Assembly: GCA_012932865.1 (NCBI GenBank) | Contig: SAXG01000008.1 | Coordinates: 372,001 to 436,000, forward strand | Length of the DNA: 64,000 nt | From: Amylostereum areolatum | Taxonomy: Eukaryota > Basidiomycota > Agaricomycetes > Russulales > Stereaceae | Direction: 5' to 3' | Shown: positions 12,469 through 24,088 of the stretch, piece after piece | Layout of the letters: each line of letters opens with the position of its first letter | Numbering within the stretch: position 1 is the stretch's first letter | Made by a program: the position numbers and the translations under genes | The notes under the pieces: model-generated | Database searches by the model: none | Told to the model about the DNA's origin: nothing | Seen by the model: only the letters and a program-made list of their open reading frames with translations

Positions 12469-15400
12469 ATGAAGCGCCTTGGCGACCACGACGAACGCCT
12501 TAGCAAGCGCGCTCGAGCCCAATCATCTTTTCTGCCCTCACATGTTATCCAGGAACACTTCACTGTCCCGCTGTGTGTAGAGGACCTCCGCGCGGGAGCA
12601 GGACTTGACAATGGCTATCTTGAAGGCGTCATATATGGAATCCAAGGGTCAACCGTTAGCTTCCGCATCCCAGAGAGCCACTTCAGCCCGAAACCCCAAT
12701 GCGTTAATCTTCGACTTGACGGCCAGTGGGCGCGCAAAATTCAACTGTCTTCAGGTGACCATATCTTCTTGTCTACCAAGGGAGCAAACATCACACTACG
12801 CGGTTCTTCTTCCAACAACAAACCGAAGTTGCCCCTTCTCACGTACCTGCATGGAGTCTCCTTGGTCATCTCTAGGCGCATGGGGTCGAGCACGAAGGCT
12901 GAGGAGGTGTATGATGTTTGGACAGGTGGGCCTTCTCTCCAATCGATCCATTATATCATCTTGGTTGACCGTGGACACAGAAGGTACTCCTCGCATGAGT
13001 AACTCTCATTCGAGGGCACTCCCCATCCAGAATACCCTAACAACGCCTGAAGACGCCGGGTTCAAGCTCGAGGGATCGGACGCCACCGCTGTTGGAAGCC
13101 CTAGAGACTTTTCCATCAGTCGAGACAATATGCCCACCGTCGTGTCTTCTCAGACTACTCCTATAATGGAGGACAAAGATATAGCAGTGTCGATGTCAAT
13201 GACGGCTCGCTTAACCCATTCTCAATCCCCCGCAGTTATAAGTTCTGACGAACAGAAATCCGTGCCCCTGGGACACTCAGAATATCATCTCGGAAAACAA
13301 AATCGAAGGGGGAGAAGAATCGCAGGAGGGATTTCCAGGACTGCATCCGATTCTACGCCTCCAGAGCATCTACTTCCCCTCAGCGAGGATCCGATGGAAG
13401 ACGGAGTATCTACCCATGAGAAACACCCGACCCTGCCAACCCCTCTCAAAGCAAAGACGGAGACCCTATCTCGAAATCCTACCCCTTCAACAACCGCTGT
13501 CGATGCAGATGGAATACCGATCTTCCAGTGCGGTCTTCGAACAATAAATGTGGGTGGTCATGTCAATCATCTTACGCTTGTCTAATCCCCGCAGGGCGAC
13601 TATATTCCACTTTCAGCCGTCAAGATCGGGAAGGTAGTGTCCGTCATCGCTGTCGTGACCTCTGTACGAAATGTTATCAGGACGCGGAAGGGAGGTGCGT
13701 GCACATCACCCGCTTTTCTCGCCGCCGCTGACTCGATGTGAAGATTGGTCGCAGTCCGTCTCACTCATAGATCCATCCAACTTCGAGCAATTTGGACGAA
13801 TGCTCTACACCGAAGGCGCTGGCATCAAGCTTAACTGTTTCTCTACTATCCACGCATCATGGGTCCCATTGCCTAGGGTCGGTGATGTCCTCGTTGCACG
13901 AATGGCCAGGGTGAGTGCGCCATGAACTCGCCTGTTCATTTCTATGTTCTAATATCATATGTAGGTCAAATCTCACCAAGACAGTCCATCGCTTATCGGT
14001 TATACCGATAAGTTAGAGTGGACATTGTTTCAACCAGACACTCACAAATTTACTCATGGAGACCTGAAAGATGCACCCCGATCTGCCAATCTAGCCGGAG
14101 GCTATGGTGCGGAGTTCTCGCCATTTTGGACTGGAACCGAACAGGAGCGGGAATACTGTCTCAAAATCTGTGAATGGTGGGCCGCAGTTCAACGAGCACG
14201 AGGAAAAAGAATGGGGAGCGATATTGTGCAGATCGGAGGGGGAGATGGACCGGTTGAGATTGGACGTTACGCACCACGCAAGTTCACGACGCGGGAGCAT
14301 CGACTCATAAAGGATGCGGATGGTTATTTTAATTGCACCGTCGAGGTTTGCGCGTTTGTCTTCCCGTCTGCGTATCCGCGTGTTTGACCTTTCTACACCA
14401 GGTTCTCCACGGACAATCACTCAGCCCAGGCATGTACACTATCTGGGTCACGGACTACACCTCAAAGCAAGGCGCACAGGAAGTGACAACGGAATGGTGC
14501 CCTGCCAATTTGTCGACCAAGGTATTCCGGGTTGAGCTATGGGAAGAAGCCGTGGATCTCGGACCCAAGATGAAGCCGGGCGAGTTCTGGTCCATCGGAA
14601 ACATGAGGATGAAAACCGATTCGCGAGGGTTCTACGAAGGGTCATTTTCCGAGGTCCGGAAGGCTCATAGACTCGAACCTGACGAAGCTCAATACAATCC
14701 TTACCTTAAAGAATTATTTGAGTGAGTCATCTGATTCCAGCGTTTGTCCATCGTTGACTGATGCCAACATAGTCGCAAGGAGGTTTGGGAGGAGAGCAAT
14801 GTCAGTCCCAATGAATTTCCCCACAAAACGCTTGCAGAGGTCACGCTTTCCGAAATATTTGACTGTACTGTGGAGGTAGCTATTTTCCCGTCCTGGTAAG
14901 CTTTCTCGATTTTTATATTCATCTGTACCAGGTCTTCCACACGGAACCCAACCCAGATGGCACGTCAAGGGTCTACGTTTCCGACTACACCGAACGTCCC
15001 GACCTAACCAGGCCCCCGCGCGCCGCCCGGGTGGAAGGCATGGATAACTATATTGTCACCATCGAACTGCGCGATGGACAGAGTGAGATGGCGAGTATGA
15101 TGGAGACTGGTTCTTTCTTCAGGATCGGCCACCTGCGTCTTCAAAAGCGTTATACTGGTGATGGAAAGGTCCTGGGCCAGCTAGGTGGCCACGATAGGCT
15201 CATCAACAAAGTGTCGAAGAATGCCAAAGATCCCGGGCTGGTGTCGCTGTTGCAGTAAGCGTCTCTCGCTCTCACCTGGGTGAAGTGCTTATGGACGTTT
15301 TGCAGTCGAAAGGAAGCATGGCTCGCCGGAATGGATGCCCATCCTTCGGAACACAAGCCACCCTCAGTGATACCCAAAGTGAATGCTACGAGCACGACGA

Positions 15401-16025
15401 AAACTACGATCATGAAACGGCGACCAGGGTACTCCAGTGTGAAGGAGATTCTGAGTAGCGAACACTGCCCGAGCACATTTCGTCTCCACGCGCGTGTCAC
15501 CGACTTCTTCCCCATGTCTCTCCGGGACTGCATTGTTCTTTCCTGCGGGTTGTGCGATCACGAGTGAGTCAATCCATTCTGTGTATTTCCATCCACGTAT
15601 TGAATGCGTATCCTCCGCAGAGTCGCCGGGAGGCTGCCAAAGTGTTCCGCTTGTGGAGGTAGCGAACATCGATATGTTTTTCGTCTGTTTTTCTGCCTGG
15701 AAGATGACTCCATCGAAGAACCCCTCTTAGTTCATGTAGATGGCGGGGTGAGTTTAAATTTCCAGAAGTCCCCGTCCGTGTACTAACGTAACAGCAGTGG
15801 TCAGAGCTAGCTGGGTTGTTGCCCGCAGAGTTGGCCAAAGAGGACGACCCTACAGACATTCTGTTGGACCGACTAGGGGACAGCATCGGAAATCTCGTGC
15901 AAGTCCATGATACGTTAGGAGAAGTTCAATTGGACACATCCCCGCGGGATTTCACTATAACTAGCTGGGCAGTACCCAGTGACGAGACTGGAGAGGGCCC
16001 AGAGATTGCGTATGGATTGCGTTGA
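12469..16025 (+). CDS. POT1: POT1-like telomere single-strand binding protein
   Basis: Shelterin-type protein predicted to bind the G-rich telomere overhang. The start at 12469 (MKRLGDHDERLSKRARAQ) gives a basic N-terminus. The Telo_bind OB fold is recognisable after about 13590: DYIPLSAVKIGKVVSVIAV, DWSQSVSLIDPSNFEQFGR, NCFSTIHASWVPLPRVGDV, KLEWTLFQPD. Two further repeated modules are visible, each with a CTVEV-type strand followed by a DYT motif (FNCTVEVLHG..VTDYTSKQ, and FDCTVEVFHT..VSDYTERP). The protein ends GPEIAYGLR at 16025. An extended Ser/Thr-rich segment (13020-13560) separates the N-terminal module from the OB fold. Short introns throughout. The mobile element begins 153 bases after the stop and leaves the gene intact. 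Confidence 0.82.
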
Positions 16026-16169
16026 ACAATGGGATGATAATCAGTAAATTTTGACGATCCACCGCAAGCCACATGGCCATTGGTTCTGTCGGATCTTGGC
16101 ATAGCAGTCCTCATCCTGCAGGGTTGATACGTTGTATGATGGTTTGAAATCCAGGATTCGTGTGTTAGA

Positions 16170-16178
16170 GCCTGAGAG
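16170..16178 (+). repeat. Left copy of 9-base direct repeat (target-site duplication)
   Basis: GCCTGAGAG lies directly outside the left terminal repeat and recurs in the same orientation at 26603-26611 outside the right one. Zisupton-type elements are known to make 8-base duplications; here 8 or 9 bases fit, because the extra G may be chance. Confidence 0.65.
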
Positions 16179-16372
16179 GGAGCGTAAAGATTTTGAACGG
16201 GGGCGCCATGTGGCGGCGTGGCGTGGCGGCGTGGCGGCATGGCGTGGCGCGTGTAAACTGAAACCGTGAAACTTAAGACAACCGCCATGGCGCCATGGCG
16301 CATCCTTTCTTTAAGTTTCTTTTCTTTTCTTTAAGTTTCTAAGGCATCCAGCGCCATGGCGCCATGGCGGCG
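16179..16372 (+). repeat. Left terminal inverted repeat region with GC palindromes
   Basis: The outer end reads GGAGCGTAAAGA, then TTTTGAACGG at 16191-16200, then a run of GTGGCG/GGCGCC words (16201-16251). GCCATGGCGCCATGGC palindromes occur at 16284-16299 and around 16352-16369. Between them TTTCTTTAAGTTTCT occurs twice (16306-16320, 16326-16340). The order of blocks mirrors 26408-26602. Confidence 0.7.
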
Positions 16373-16392
16373 AGACCTCGTGCGCAGTGCAC

Positions 16393-16410
16393 CATACAAT
16401 ATATATAGAC
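16393..16410 (+). promoter_or_regulatory. TATA-like element of the element's left gene
   Basis: CAATATATATAG lies just inside the left terminal repeat and about 35 bases upstream of the ATG at 16440. The right end has the mirrored TATATAAG upstream of the transposase. Confidence 0.45.
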
Positions 16411-16439
16411 TCACTCTGCACGTCGTTGTTCTCTCGTGA

Positions 16440-19236
16440 ATGCCCCCTCCCCCACAGGGTCCCTGCGACCTTTGTGGCGGCGTTGTCGACCCTTTCCTTA
16501 CCGTCAACATCGGATCATCGACTCCGCAGAACCGTGGACGTATCCAGCGTCGGGTACGCCTTCTTATCGTCCGTTTACGCACTCCAGCCCGGCATGCTTA
16601 TACGTCTGTGACCCTTCTGCTTCCAGTGTTCGGGTTCGGGCTGTCCCTTCACCATCTTCTATACTCCTCAAATTCAATCCGATAACCCTCAGGACGCTTT
16701 TCGTGAAGCAGAGGCAATAACAAAGCTCATCAACAGCGACCCGTCATCTTCAACATTCTTTGCCTACTTTCCCCAACACGACACTACTACGTCCTCTCCC
16801 TCATCTACATTTTCTGGACCCCATTCGTCGTCTACACGACCTTCTGCGAAGCCATTCCAACGTCGTGTCTCTTATCACAGACGCACTGGTACGTGTATTC
16901 TTCATGATCACTATATTCTATCTAACCCTGAGTCATTGCTCTCGCTCATAGTTTCTATGAGCGACCTCGATCCCTCACTCTGCGTTAACCGCCACAAGGG
17001 ACTCTGCACTAGCAGGAGCAAGAAGTTTGCGAAGGACCTACAATGTCGCCATAATCGATGTAGCCCCTGCTGTATCAAAGATGCTCACGTTCTCGGGCCA
17101 TGTGACGTGCCTAAGCACCGTCCCGCCAAAGTTGTTCGGGCTTTGACTTCTTCTGATAATACTCCCTATCCGTCTTCGTCCACTGCTGCATCTTCCACCT
17201 CCGTTTCGAAGGCTACCTCAAGTTCATCGGCATCGGCGTCCAGAACGCTCGCTCATCCGGTCCAGAATACATGGACCCAGGTATCAGAAGGAGTCATTGC
17301 CGATCGGAAGCGTGTAGTCGGCGAACGTCAGGCTGAAACAGCGAGAAAGCGAGAGATTACGATCAAGGTTTGGCGTCAGGTGCGTGCGTTCCACAATACG
17401 GTTTGTGGGTGTACTAACTCTCCTCTCTAGGCAGGTGTTGGCCCCGACACAATACAAGAGCCAGTTCCATTCTACCCTATATTCAAGCTCGACGATTCCA
17501 GCGCGTCAGGACTCCTCTTTCCACCCTCCTCTACACCGTCTATGCGCCTCTGTGCGCAGATCTTTGCTCCGGAGAAGCGTACATGGGTAATCACGGCGGC
17601 CGGGGCATCGAGAACGCTGTCTGGTGCAGAGACCGAACTCCTTATCCGTGCAATGCCGAACGGCATCGGCGGGCCTTACCTTCAGGATCAAGACTGCCTA
17701 GAGTTGCCCCCATACGCGCGTTCAAAGAAACGCGCGCATTCTCCCTCAGACCCATCTGAACAGCCACCTCTGAAGCGAGTCCCGTCTTCCCCAATCCCGT
17801 CTTCCCCTGTTCCAGCTTCTCCACCTCTTCCCTGTCGAAAAGGTAGCTTGCGACGCATCATGTCATCTCCTGGGCCTGTCAGAAGCGATGGTAGCGGCGG
17901 ATCGACACTTCTCAGGGTGGACCCGCGTGCACGCGCCCCAGCGGACACGGCCAGGTTGTCGGTGGTTGCGCGCCTAGGCATTCAGGATCTGGCACAAAAC
18001 GACTGGCTCCCATCTATCCTTGAGTTTGAAGAGGTATGCGTGCTATGTCAGTTGATATCCCAGTATATGGTTTCTCACCCCTTTCTTTTGTGCCAGGGCG
18101 ACACCGAGATCGACAATCCAGAAGTGAAGCCTCCCAGCCCAACGACAGCTTCGTGCGTGGACCATGCTATTTCGACAAATGACGCAGTGGAAGGCGCTGC
18201 GGTATTGCCTTCAGCGGCTGTGGCTACGACGCCCACACCCACTACGATGCCCACACCCCCACCAACCATTCCGATCCACATCCCCTCCGATGCCCATCTC
18301 CAGGATACCCCTTCCGAATCCCCGTCGCCTATCGTAACATCTCGGCGTTTCAACTCTCGCTCCCGTTCGAGTTCCTCGACAACCCTCAAATTCCCTTCCG
18401 AGTTCTCCTTTTCCACGATCTGGAAGGGCGTCGAGGAAGTCAATAAGGCAGTTGTGGTGGAGCCGAAGAAGGGAGGGCCGAGGGAGACCCAGTCTAGCGC
18501 GGTCCTCAGGGTTTTTGGCTTGAGGACGTGTGGGGCGTCGACCTTCCGATATGTTGTGCAGGTTCTCCACATGGGATCACCAGCGACCTGGAAGCGTTAC
18601 CTTGCTTTGGGCTCGTCTACAGCGGCAGCATTTGGGAACTACCGACACGAGGTACGCGGCGCATCCCCGGACGCAAAACTTCCCTGGGAGGATGGGGGGG
18701 TGGCACTTGACTCAGCAGGATCTCCGGCCTCATCGGCGTCGCCCTCCCCACCTCCCCAACTGTTTTATGAGGGCGCTGCTCTCCCCTCACCATCATCCTC
18801 CCTTTCTGGCACCACTTCAATGTCTTCTCCAGCCCTCCCATCCCAGATAGAAGAGTCTTCCGGTATCTCGTCGCCTGCCAACGCGATTCTCTCAAATACT
18901 CGGAACGGCTCCCTTTCAGGTCCCGACACCTTCACCAACCTTGGAGGAGCGCACGGTGTAGCATTTGATTACGCCGCTACTCAATCTTTCGGCGATCTGT
19001 TCGCCCTTCTAGATGGCACAGCCATCGCCCCGTCGTCGATGGACGATGCGGCTCTGTTTGCGGACGACATGGCTCCACGTACTAGTACAGACAATCTACT
19101 ACATACACACACAGAAATCTCCACCTTTTCTCCCACAGGCGACTCCGTTCCAATCGAAGACTGGCAGCCATGGGATTATGGTGCTTTCATCCCTACTCCT
19201 AACACTCTCCAAGCCATTAACGAAGCTATCTCTTAA
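16440..19236 (+). CDS. Element-borne zinc-finger/Cys-cluster protein of unknown function
   Basis: I do not recognise a named family for the whole protein. The first exon starts MPPPPQGPCDLCGG and ends NRGRIQR; after an intron (donor about 16551, acceptor near 16624) it continues with CSGSGCPFTIFY. The combined pattern C-x2-C, NRGR, C-x4-C with following aromatics resembles a GRF zinc finger. After a second intron (ending about 16951) a dense cluster follows: LCVNRHKGLC, LQCRHNRCSPCC, GPCDVPKH. Next come a charged helix (16.3-17.4 kb region ends near DRKRVVGERQAETARKRE), a long Ser/Pro-rich segment, a folded-looking block with FPSEFSFSTIWKGVEEVNKA and WKRYLALG, and a Ser-rich tail ending LQAINEAIS at 19236. 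It starts just inside the left terminal repeat, as the transposase does at the right, so it is probably part of the transposon. DNA binding is inference. Confidence 0.7.
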
Positions 19237-20076
19237 TCCATCCTGTCTTGACCTTAGATACTACATCCCCCCCCCGCGTATATTATGTATCTTAGTTGCA
19301 CATAATTCTAGAGATCCATAATACAGAAGTTTTTCATACCCCACCAACATGCACTTCACTTCCGAAGCATCTCGGCCGTCTCCATTTTTCTCTTGCTGTT
19401 GCCTCTTGCATCCAACACGGCCCTCTGCGTGGTGTCGTGCGATGCACGCATCAACAAGAACTTTGCCATCGTGCGCGTTCGACTTCAGCTCGCAACAACG
19501 CACGCATCCGCTCCCTCAACGTACAGCAAGCAATGTGGAGGATGGGGAAATAAAAGCGGATAGTGGAGAACAAGAGGATAAAGGTCTGTGATCAGCCGCA
19601 CTCCCCTCACACACTCACACTTTCCTCTACCTCCCGCGACGATTTCCTCCCGCCACAGACCACGACACAGACCTCTCGCAAGCACGAGACGGACGGCGCG
19701 CACGGGACGAGACGCGTTACAGCTCCCCGCAAAGTTGTCATCGCTGTCGGCATGCGCAGGGGCAACCGCCCACTCGTTGCAAGCCCCAGCATCCCCGCAA
19801 GCCGTACACGACGTTCCACACGTATGCGCGTGCATCGTATGACACGGCGTCAGGTGTCGCGATGGCGTGTGTTGGCCGTGAAGGTAGGCCATGGATTCTA
19901 GCAGAAGGTCAGCCGTCGACAGTTACAGAAGGAACGATGGCTGACCGCCTCTCTTTCCAACAGATTGCCCTGCCGTCCCCAAGTCCCTCCGCCATCGCCA
20001 CTGCCTTCCATCCCCAGCCCACCTCTCCTCCATGTTTCTCAGTGGTTGTCGTCGCAGCACGACCGCTGCAGGGACC
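19237..20076. other. Intergenic region inside the element
   Basis: About 840 bases between the convergent 3' ends of the zinc-finger and bHLH genes. The first 120 bases look like 3' untranslated sequence. On the minus strand an open frame (19485-19892) includes a small cysteine motif, CGTSCTACGDAGAC, treated as a weak candidate only. Nothing else is recognisable. Confidence 0.35.
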
Positions 20077-21160
20077 CTAGCGCCGTGGGCAGGAACCGGG
20101 GATACTGAATCGGGGGGATGCATACATCTCTGTGAAGCCCGCCTCGAGCAGCCTCCGCACGTCCGCGTCCTCCCAGAATACGAGCTTCTCCTTGGCCCTG
20201 CCCGGCTGCAGCTGCTTCAACACTGGCTGCGCCGTGTACCGCGCCCGCGGCGGCGGCGGGATGTACTCGGACATGGCCGCACGCTGCCCGGCGGTGTTGA
20301 GCATGAGCGCCTCGTTAACCCTGCGCCGCGGACAAAAGCATCAGTTAGGACGGGTGCAGAGAGAGGAGCCGAGAGCGGCGAGTGACTCACCCTTGAAGGC
20401 GCCGGGTCTCGTTCTCCGCGTTCTGAAGCCGTGTCTGCAGCTGCTGCTGCGTCATCTCGAGGTACTTGATGTCGCTCGTCGCTCGGTGGAGGAACGAGAC
20501 CTTGCTCGATTTCTGGTTCGACACCGGGAGGACGTCCTTGAGACGGCGGTAACCGTCCCGAAGCTCGTCGCGCCTCCTTTGCTCCGACTCGATGCGCTGA
20601 CGGCGGATCTCCTCGCAGCGACTAAGGGCCCTAGGGAACGGATTAGCAGAAAAGAGAAAAGGGAAGGATCAATGAAAAGATGTGTATGTACACCTTATTG
20701 GAGCTGCTGCTGGGGAAGCTGGGGATCGGCGCAAAATCGTCATTGTCGTCCGAAAAGTCCTCCTGCTTGGCCGCGCGCCGCTTGCGGGCCATGGCACTAT
20801 GGGTGATGCGTGGGGAGATGGCGATGGGGTTGTAGCGGTGGGAGCGGGGAATGGCGGCAAGGGAGGGCGAGTGGGTTCCAGAGCCACGGCGGGTTCCGCC
20901 CAATTGCATGCTGCCCGAAGACATGTTGCCGGTGCTGAGGAGGTTGGGGCGGATGCCGCTGTTCATGGGAGTAGTGTGGGGGCGGGCGGAGCTGGTCGTG
21001 GTCGTGTACGAAGGACCGGAGAAGGTGTACTCGGTCATGGGGTTGACGAGATTGAGCCCGGTGAAGCTGAGGTGGGGGGACAACACTAAAAGGAGAGGAT
21101 GATGTCAGAGGCGGAGGGAATAAACAGAGATGGAAATAGGTACGTACAGTGCATGGGCAT
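20077..21160 (-). CDS. bHLH transcription factor
   Basis: Start at 21160 (MPMH); a GTACGT donor follows and the next exon reads LLSPHLSFTGLNLVNPMTEY. The basic helix-loop-helix is clear in the exon around 20410-20630: EEIRRQRIESEQRRRDEL (basic region and helix 1), YRRLKDVLP, KSSKVSFLHRATSDIKYLE (helix 2), then a short zipper-like TQQQLQTRLQNAENETRRLQ. The C-terminus (PVLKQLQPGRAKEKLVFWED, ending IPGSCPRR at 20077) is helical and unusual for the class. The protein resembles a bHLH that I recall as widespread in Agaricomycetes, so it may be a captured host gene. It is divergent to the TET/JBP gene, with about 420 bases between starts. E-box-type binding is expected from the family; target genes are unknown. 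Confidence 0.88.
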
Positions 21161-21580
21161 GATAGCGGTTGCGGCGCACGACAGCGACCACACGTCTGGG
21201 ACCAAATGAGTACGGCCGCGCTCACGAATCGTGTGATGAGCGTGAGGCGGATACGTACTCCACGCGTCGCGGGCAGATGTATAAGTACGAGTACCAATGC
21301 ACAGAATTTACGAAAGGTCTATTGAAGGTGATGATCAGCAATGCACTGGCTGCATGGATGACAAGGTAAGACATACCGGATAATTGTGAGGGACGGGGAC
21401 GAGTACGACTACGAACATCTGTACGAAACGCGGATCCAACACCGAAGTGAGCGGCGCTGTCACAGCTGAGCTTGCGATCACGCGGCGGCTGTCAAAAACA
21501 GGTCAGCATATATATAAAAGGATGGTGAAAAAAATCGAACGTTGCTTACCTACCAACCTCCCCCAACGGTACGTCGCAAT

Positions 21581-23878
21581 GAGCCTTGCACCCCGTTCCA
21601 ACCTACCGTACGTCCCATCGAGGCCGCTCTACCCCCCGACGAGTGCAGGCGCTGCACACAGCGTAACTCTCGTCGAGAGCGGCCTCGAAGCGCGCCCGTA
21701 GCGGTCATCGGCAGCGTCGGCGTTGCGTTTGCAGGTAGCAAACCCGTTGAGCTGTACGCGGACGCACGGGCTGAGGTCGTGCAGTGCTCGACCCCGCTGC
21801 TGCTATGTGCTCCAGACGGGGTCGCTGCGAGCCGACTGCGACGCGCAACGGGACGCGCCTTGGACGCGTCTTGGACGCGACGCGTCCGAGCGCGTCGACG
21901 GTTTCCCACGTTCTCCCCCCCTTCGCTCCGTTCCTCACGAGTCACCGGCCTCACCCTCACCCTCACCCTCACCCTCTCCAGACGACCCCCCCTCAACACC
22001 TGGCACGGTATAATGGCGCGGACCCCTGTGCGTAAAATCTTACCGCTGCTCGTAGCCAAACTCATACCCCTCGCAGCTTCGTCGCTCGGAGCGTTTGCGC
22101 CGACATAGCTCTCCGCTCTCGCCTCCTCCGTCTCCGCCACCGCCTCCACCACAAGCACGAACGCCGCCACGCGGCTCACCCTTCCAATCGCATGCAAAAC
22201 CGTGCAGCCCGCACACAGACGCGTTCCCGGACCTGCGACGTCTCTTCCCAGGAGACCGCGACGTCTTCGATGTCGTGGATATCGAAATCGACATCATGGA
22301 TCTCTACCAGGCTGCTGTTGCGCGCGAAGTCGACGAACCGGACTCGGACTTGGAGGAGGCTGAGGAGGACGAGGACGAAGAGCAGGCTGAGGCCGGCAGA
22401 AGTAGAATTGCTGGGGAGCGGGATAGGTGCGTCGCCTCCGTGCTGGTCACTGACAGCGCTGACGCTTCGTCTATTACAGCTCACCCTCTCCTTCAGTACA
22501 GTCCCGGACCCCTCTCGATGGGTTCGCCTTCAGGCAAATAGGACAACACGTGCATCGGCCTGCGGCGGCCGGCAGTTCATCCAGCACCCAGCTCACCAAG
22601 GCAGAGCGTCGCAAACGAGCGCAGGAGCGTGCGCGGGCAAATACAGCCATTCTGAAATTCAAAATGCGACCGCACGTCATCCACAAGTACACGAAGATCA
22701 TGCAATTCAAGTGCACCATTGCCGCTCGCGACCTACCTCATACGAAAACCGCATGGTTGGGACGTGAGGCTCTCCCCGATGGCGCCCCCGCAAGCCTTCG
22801 AAAGATACGCTGGGATGGACGGTGGGTCTCTCCCTCCTCTAGCATGCCTCAGCTCACAAGTATGCACGTATGCAGTAAGCCGCTCGTCTTGTCGATAGAA
22901 ACAGCTACATCATGTGTGCCATGCACGGCCGCCCCGACGATCCAACCTGGGACGAGGCGTGTGGCCGCGTCTGTCTCAAGCTGGTCGACCTTGGGCAACG
23001 TTTCTACTTCAATGAGACCGACTCGAAGCATCGGCGTGGTGAGTACCCGTGCTTCCATGCCGGGGTATCCTACGGAGGTGGACAAAAGGTTTGGCTGATT
23101 AGTTTTGAACATCACCTGCTGCTTCTAACCGTACCGACAGGGCCCGATGAACCGCAAGCAAGCCAGCAAGGGCAAGCAGACCGAGGTTGATCGCCTTCTC
23201 GCGGACAACGACGTTATACGCCTAGCTGGCCACGGGAGCGGTACGTATGCATTGCCCCCCGACCTACATATACTTATGTGCACAATTATAGCGTCTTTTG
23301 CCACGACGGCCCCGAAGCTATTCAAGAAATTTGACGATACCCTTAACGCGCTATGCGAGCGCGACTCGAAGCTGAAACGTCCATACCCGAACTCGGTATG
23401 GGCAGCAACGACATTCAACCTCGGAGGGCAAGTCATTACCACCCCGCACACCGACCACCGCAACCTTGCCAGCGGATGGTGCTCGATTACGGCGCTCGGG
23501 AACTTCGACCCTCAAGCGGGCGGCCACCTTGTCCTGCATTCACTTGGTTTGATTATAGAGTTCCCCCCAAACTCGGAGTGTTGCATACTCTCAGCATGCA
23601 TCGTTCACTCGAACACACCGGTCCAGCCTGGCGAGGTTCGGTGCTCTATCACCCAGTACAGTGCAGGGGGTTTGTTCCGGTGGGTGGCCAGCGGATTTCG
23701 GAAGCTGGGCGATCTGGCGGTGCATGACCCTCAGCGGAAGGTGGAAATGGAGGCGGCAGATCCCACGCGGTGGGATACCCATATCTTGTTGCTCTCGAAG
23801 GTGAAGGATCTCGCGGCAGATGTTTCTAACGTGTTCGGTGTGGAGATGGAGGTTGATGATGGCTCAGGCAGTGTGTAG
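21581..23878 (+). CDS. TET/JBP-family 2-oxoglutarate dioxygenase (KDZ-associated)
   Basis: TET/JBP enzymes oxidise 5-methyl bases in DNA with Fe(II) and 2-oxoglutarate. The catalytic core lies at 23250-23700: FNLGGQVITTPHTDHRN supplies the HxD iron ligands (HTD), IVHSNTPVQPGE the distal histidine, and VRCSITQY the arginine expected to bind 2-oxoglutarate. All are present, so activity is plausible. Upstream blocks are KFKMRPHVIHKYTKIMQFKC, TAWLGREALPDG, YIMCAMHGRPDDPTWDEACG and PCFHAGVSYGGGQK, the usual arrangement of the KDZ-linked branch. The N-terminus is low complexity: an SP repeat, RRSERLRRHSSPLSP and an acidic stretch. An intron 22009-22056 joins TPGT to PNSYPSQLRR. The start is uncertain; 21581 is the nearest plausible ATG. 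The gene ends convergent to the transposase. Confidence 0.85.
21949..21979 (+). repeat. CTCACC hexamer repeat encoding Ser-Pro
   Basis: About five tandem CTCACC units lie in the N-terminal exon of the TET/JBP gene and translate as alternating Ser-Pro in the chosen frame. It is low-complexity coding sequence and not a telomeric repeat. Confidence 0.7.
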
Positions 23879-24088
23879 GGCACGCCATAATAGATTATGG
23901 AGTCAGACGCGTACGGAGTGAACAGCATGTACGAAGATCGACCGAGACGCGTCGAACGACGAACTGTGACTCGCAACTCGCGTACCAATTTCTTACACAC
24001 AAACCACACGCGGCGATCAAGAGCGAGGTTAATAGCAGCCAACACATGAGTTTAAATAGCATAGTTATAAATGTGCATGTAATGGATA

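Noticed and set aside
21949..21979. Internal telomere-like repeat
   Set aside because: The unit is CTCACC, not the fungal CCCTAA/TTAGGG, and it is explained by Ser-Pro coding.
21550..22197. 215-codon minus-strand open frame
   Set aside because: It is Arg/Ser/Ala low complexity opposite the TET/JBP N-terminus, with no recognisable domain.
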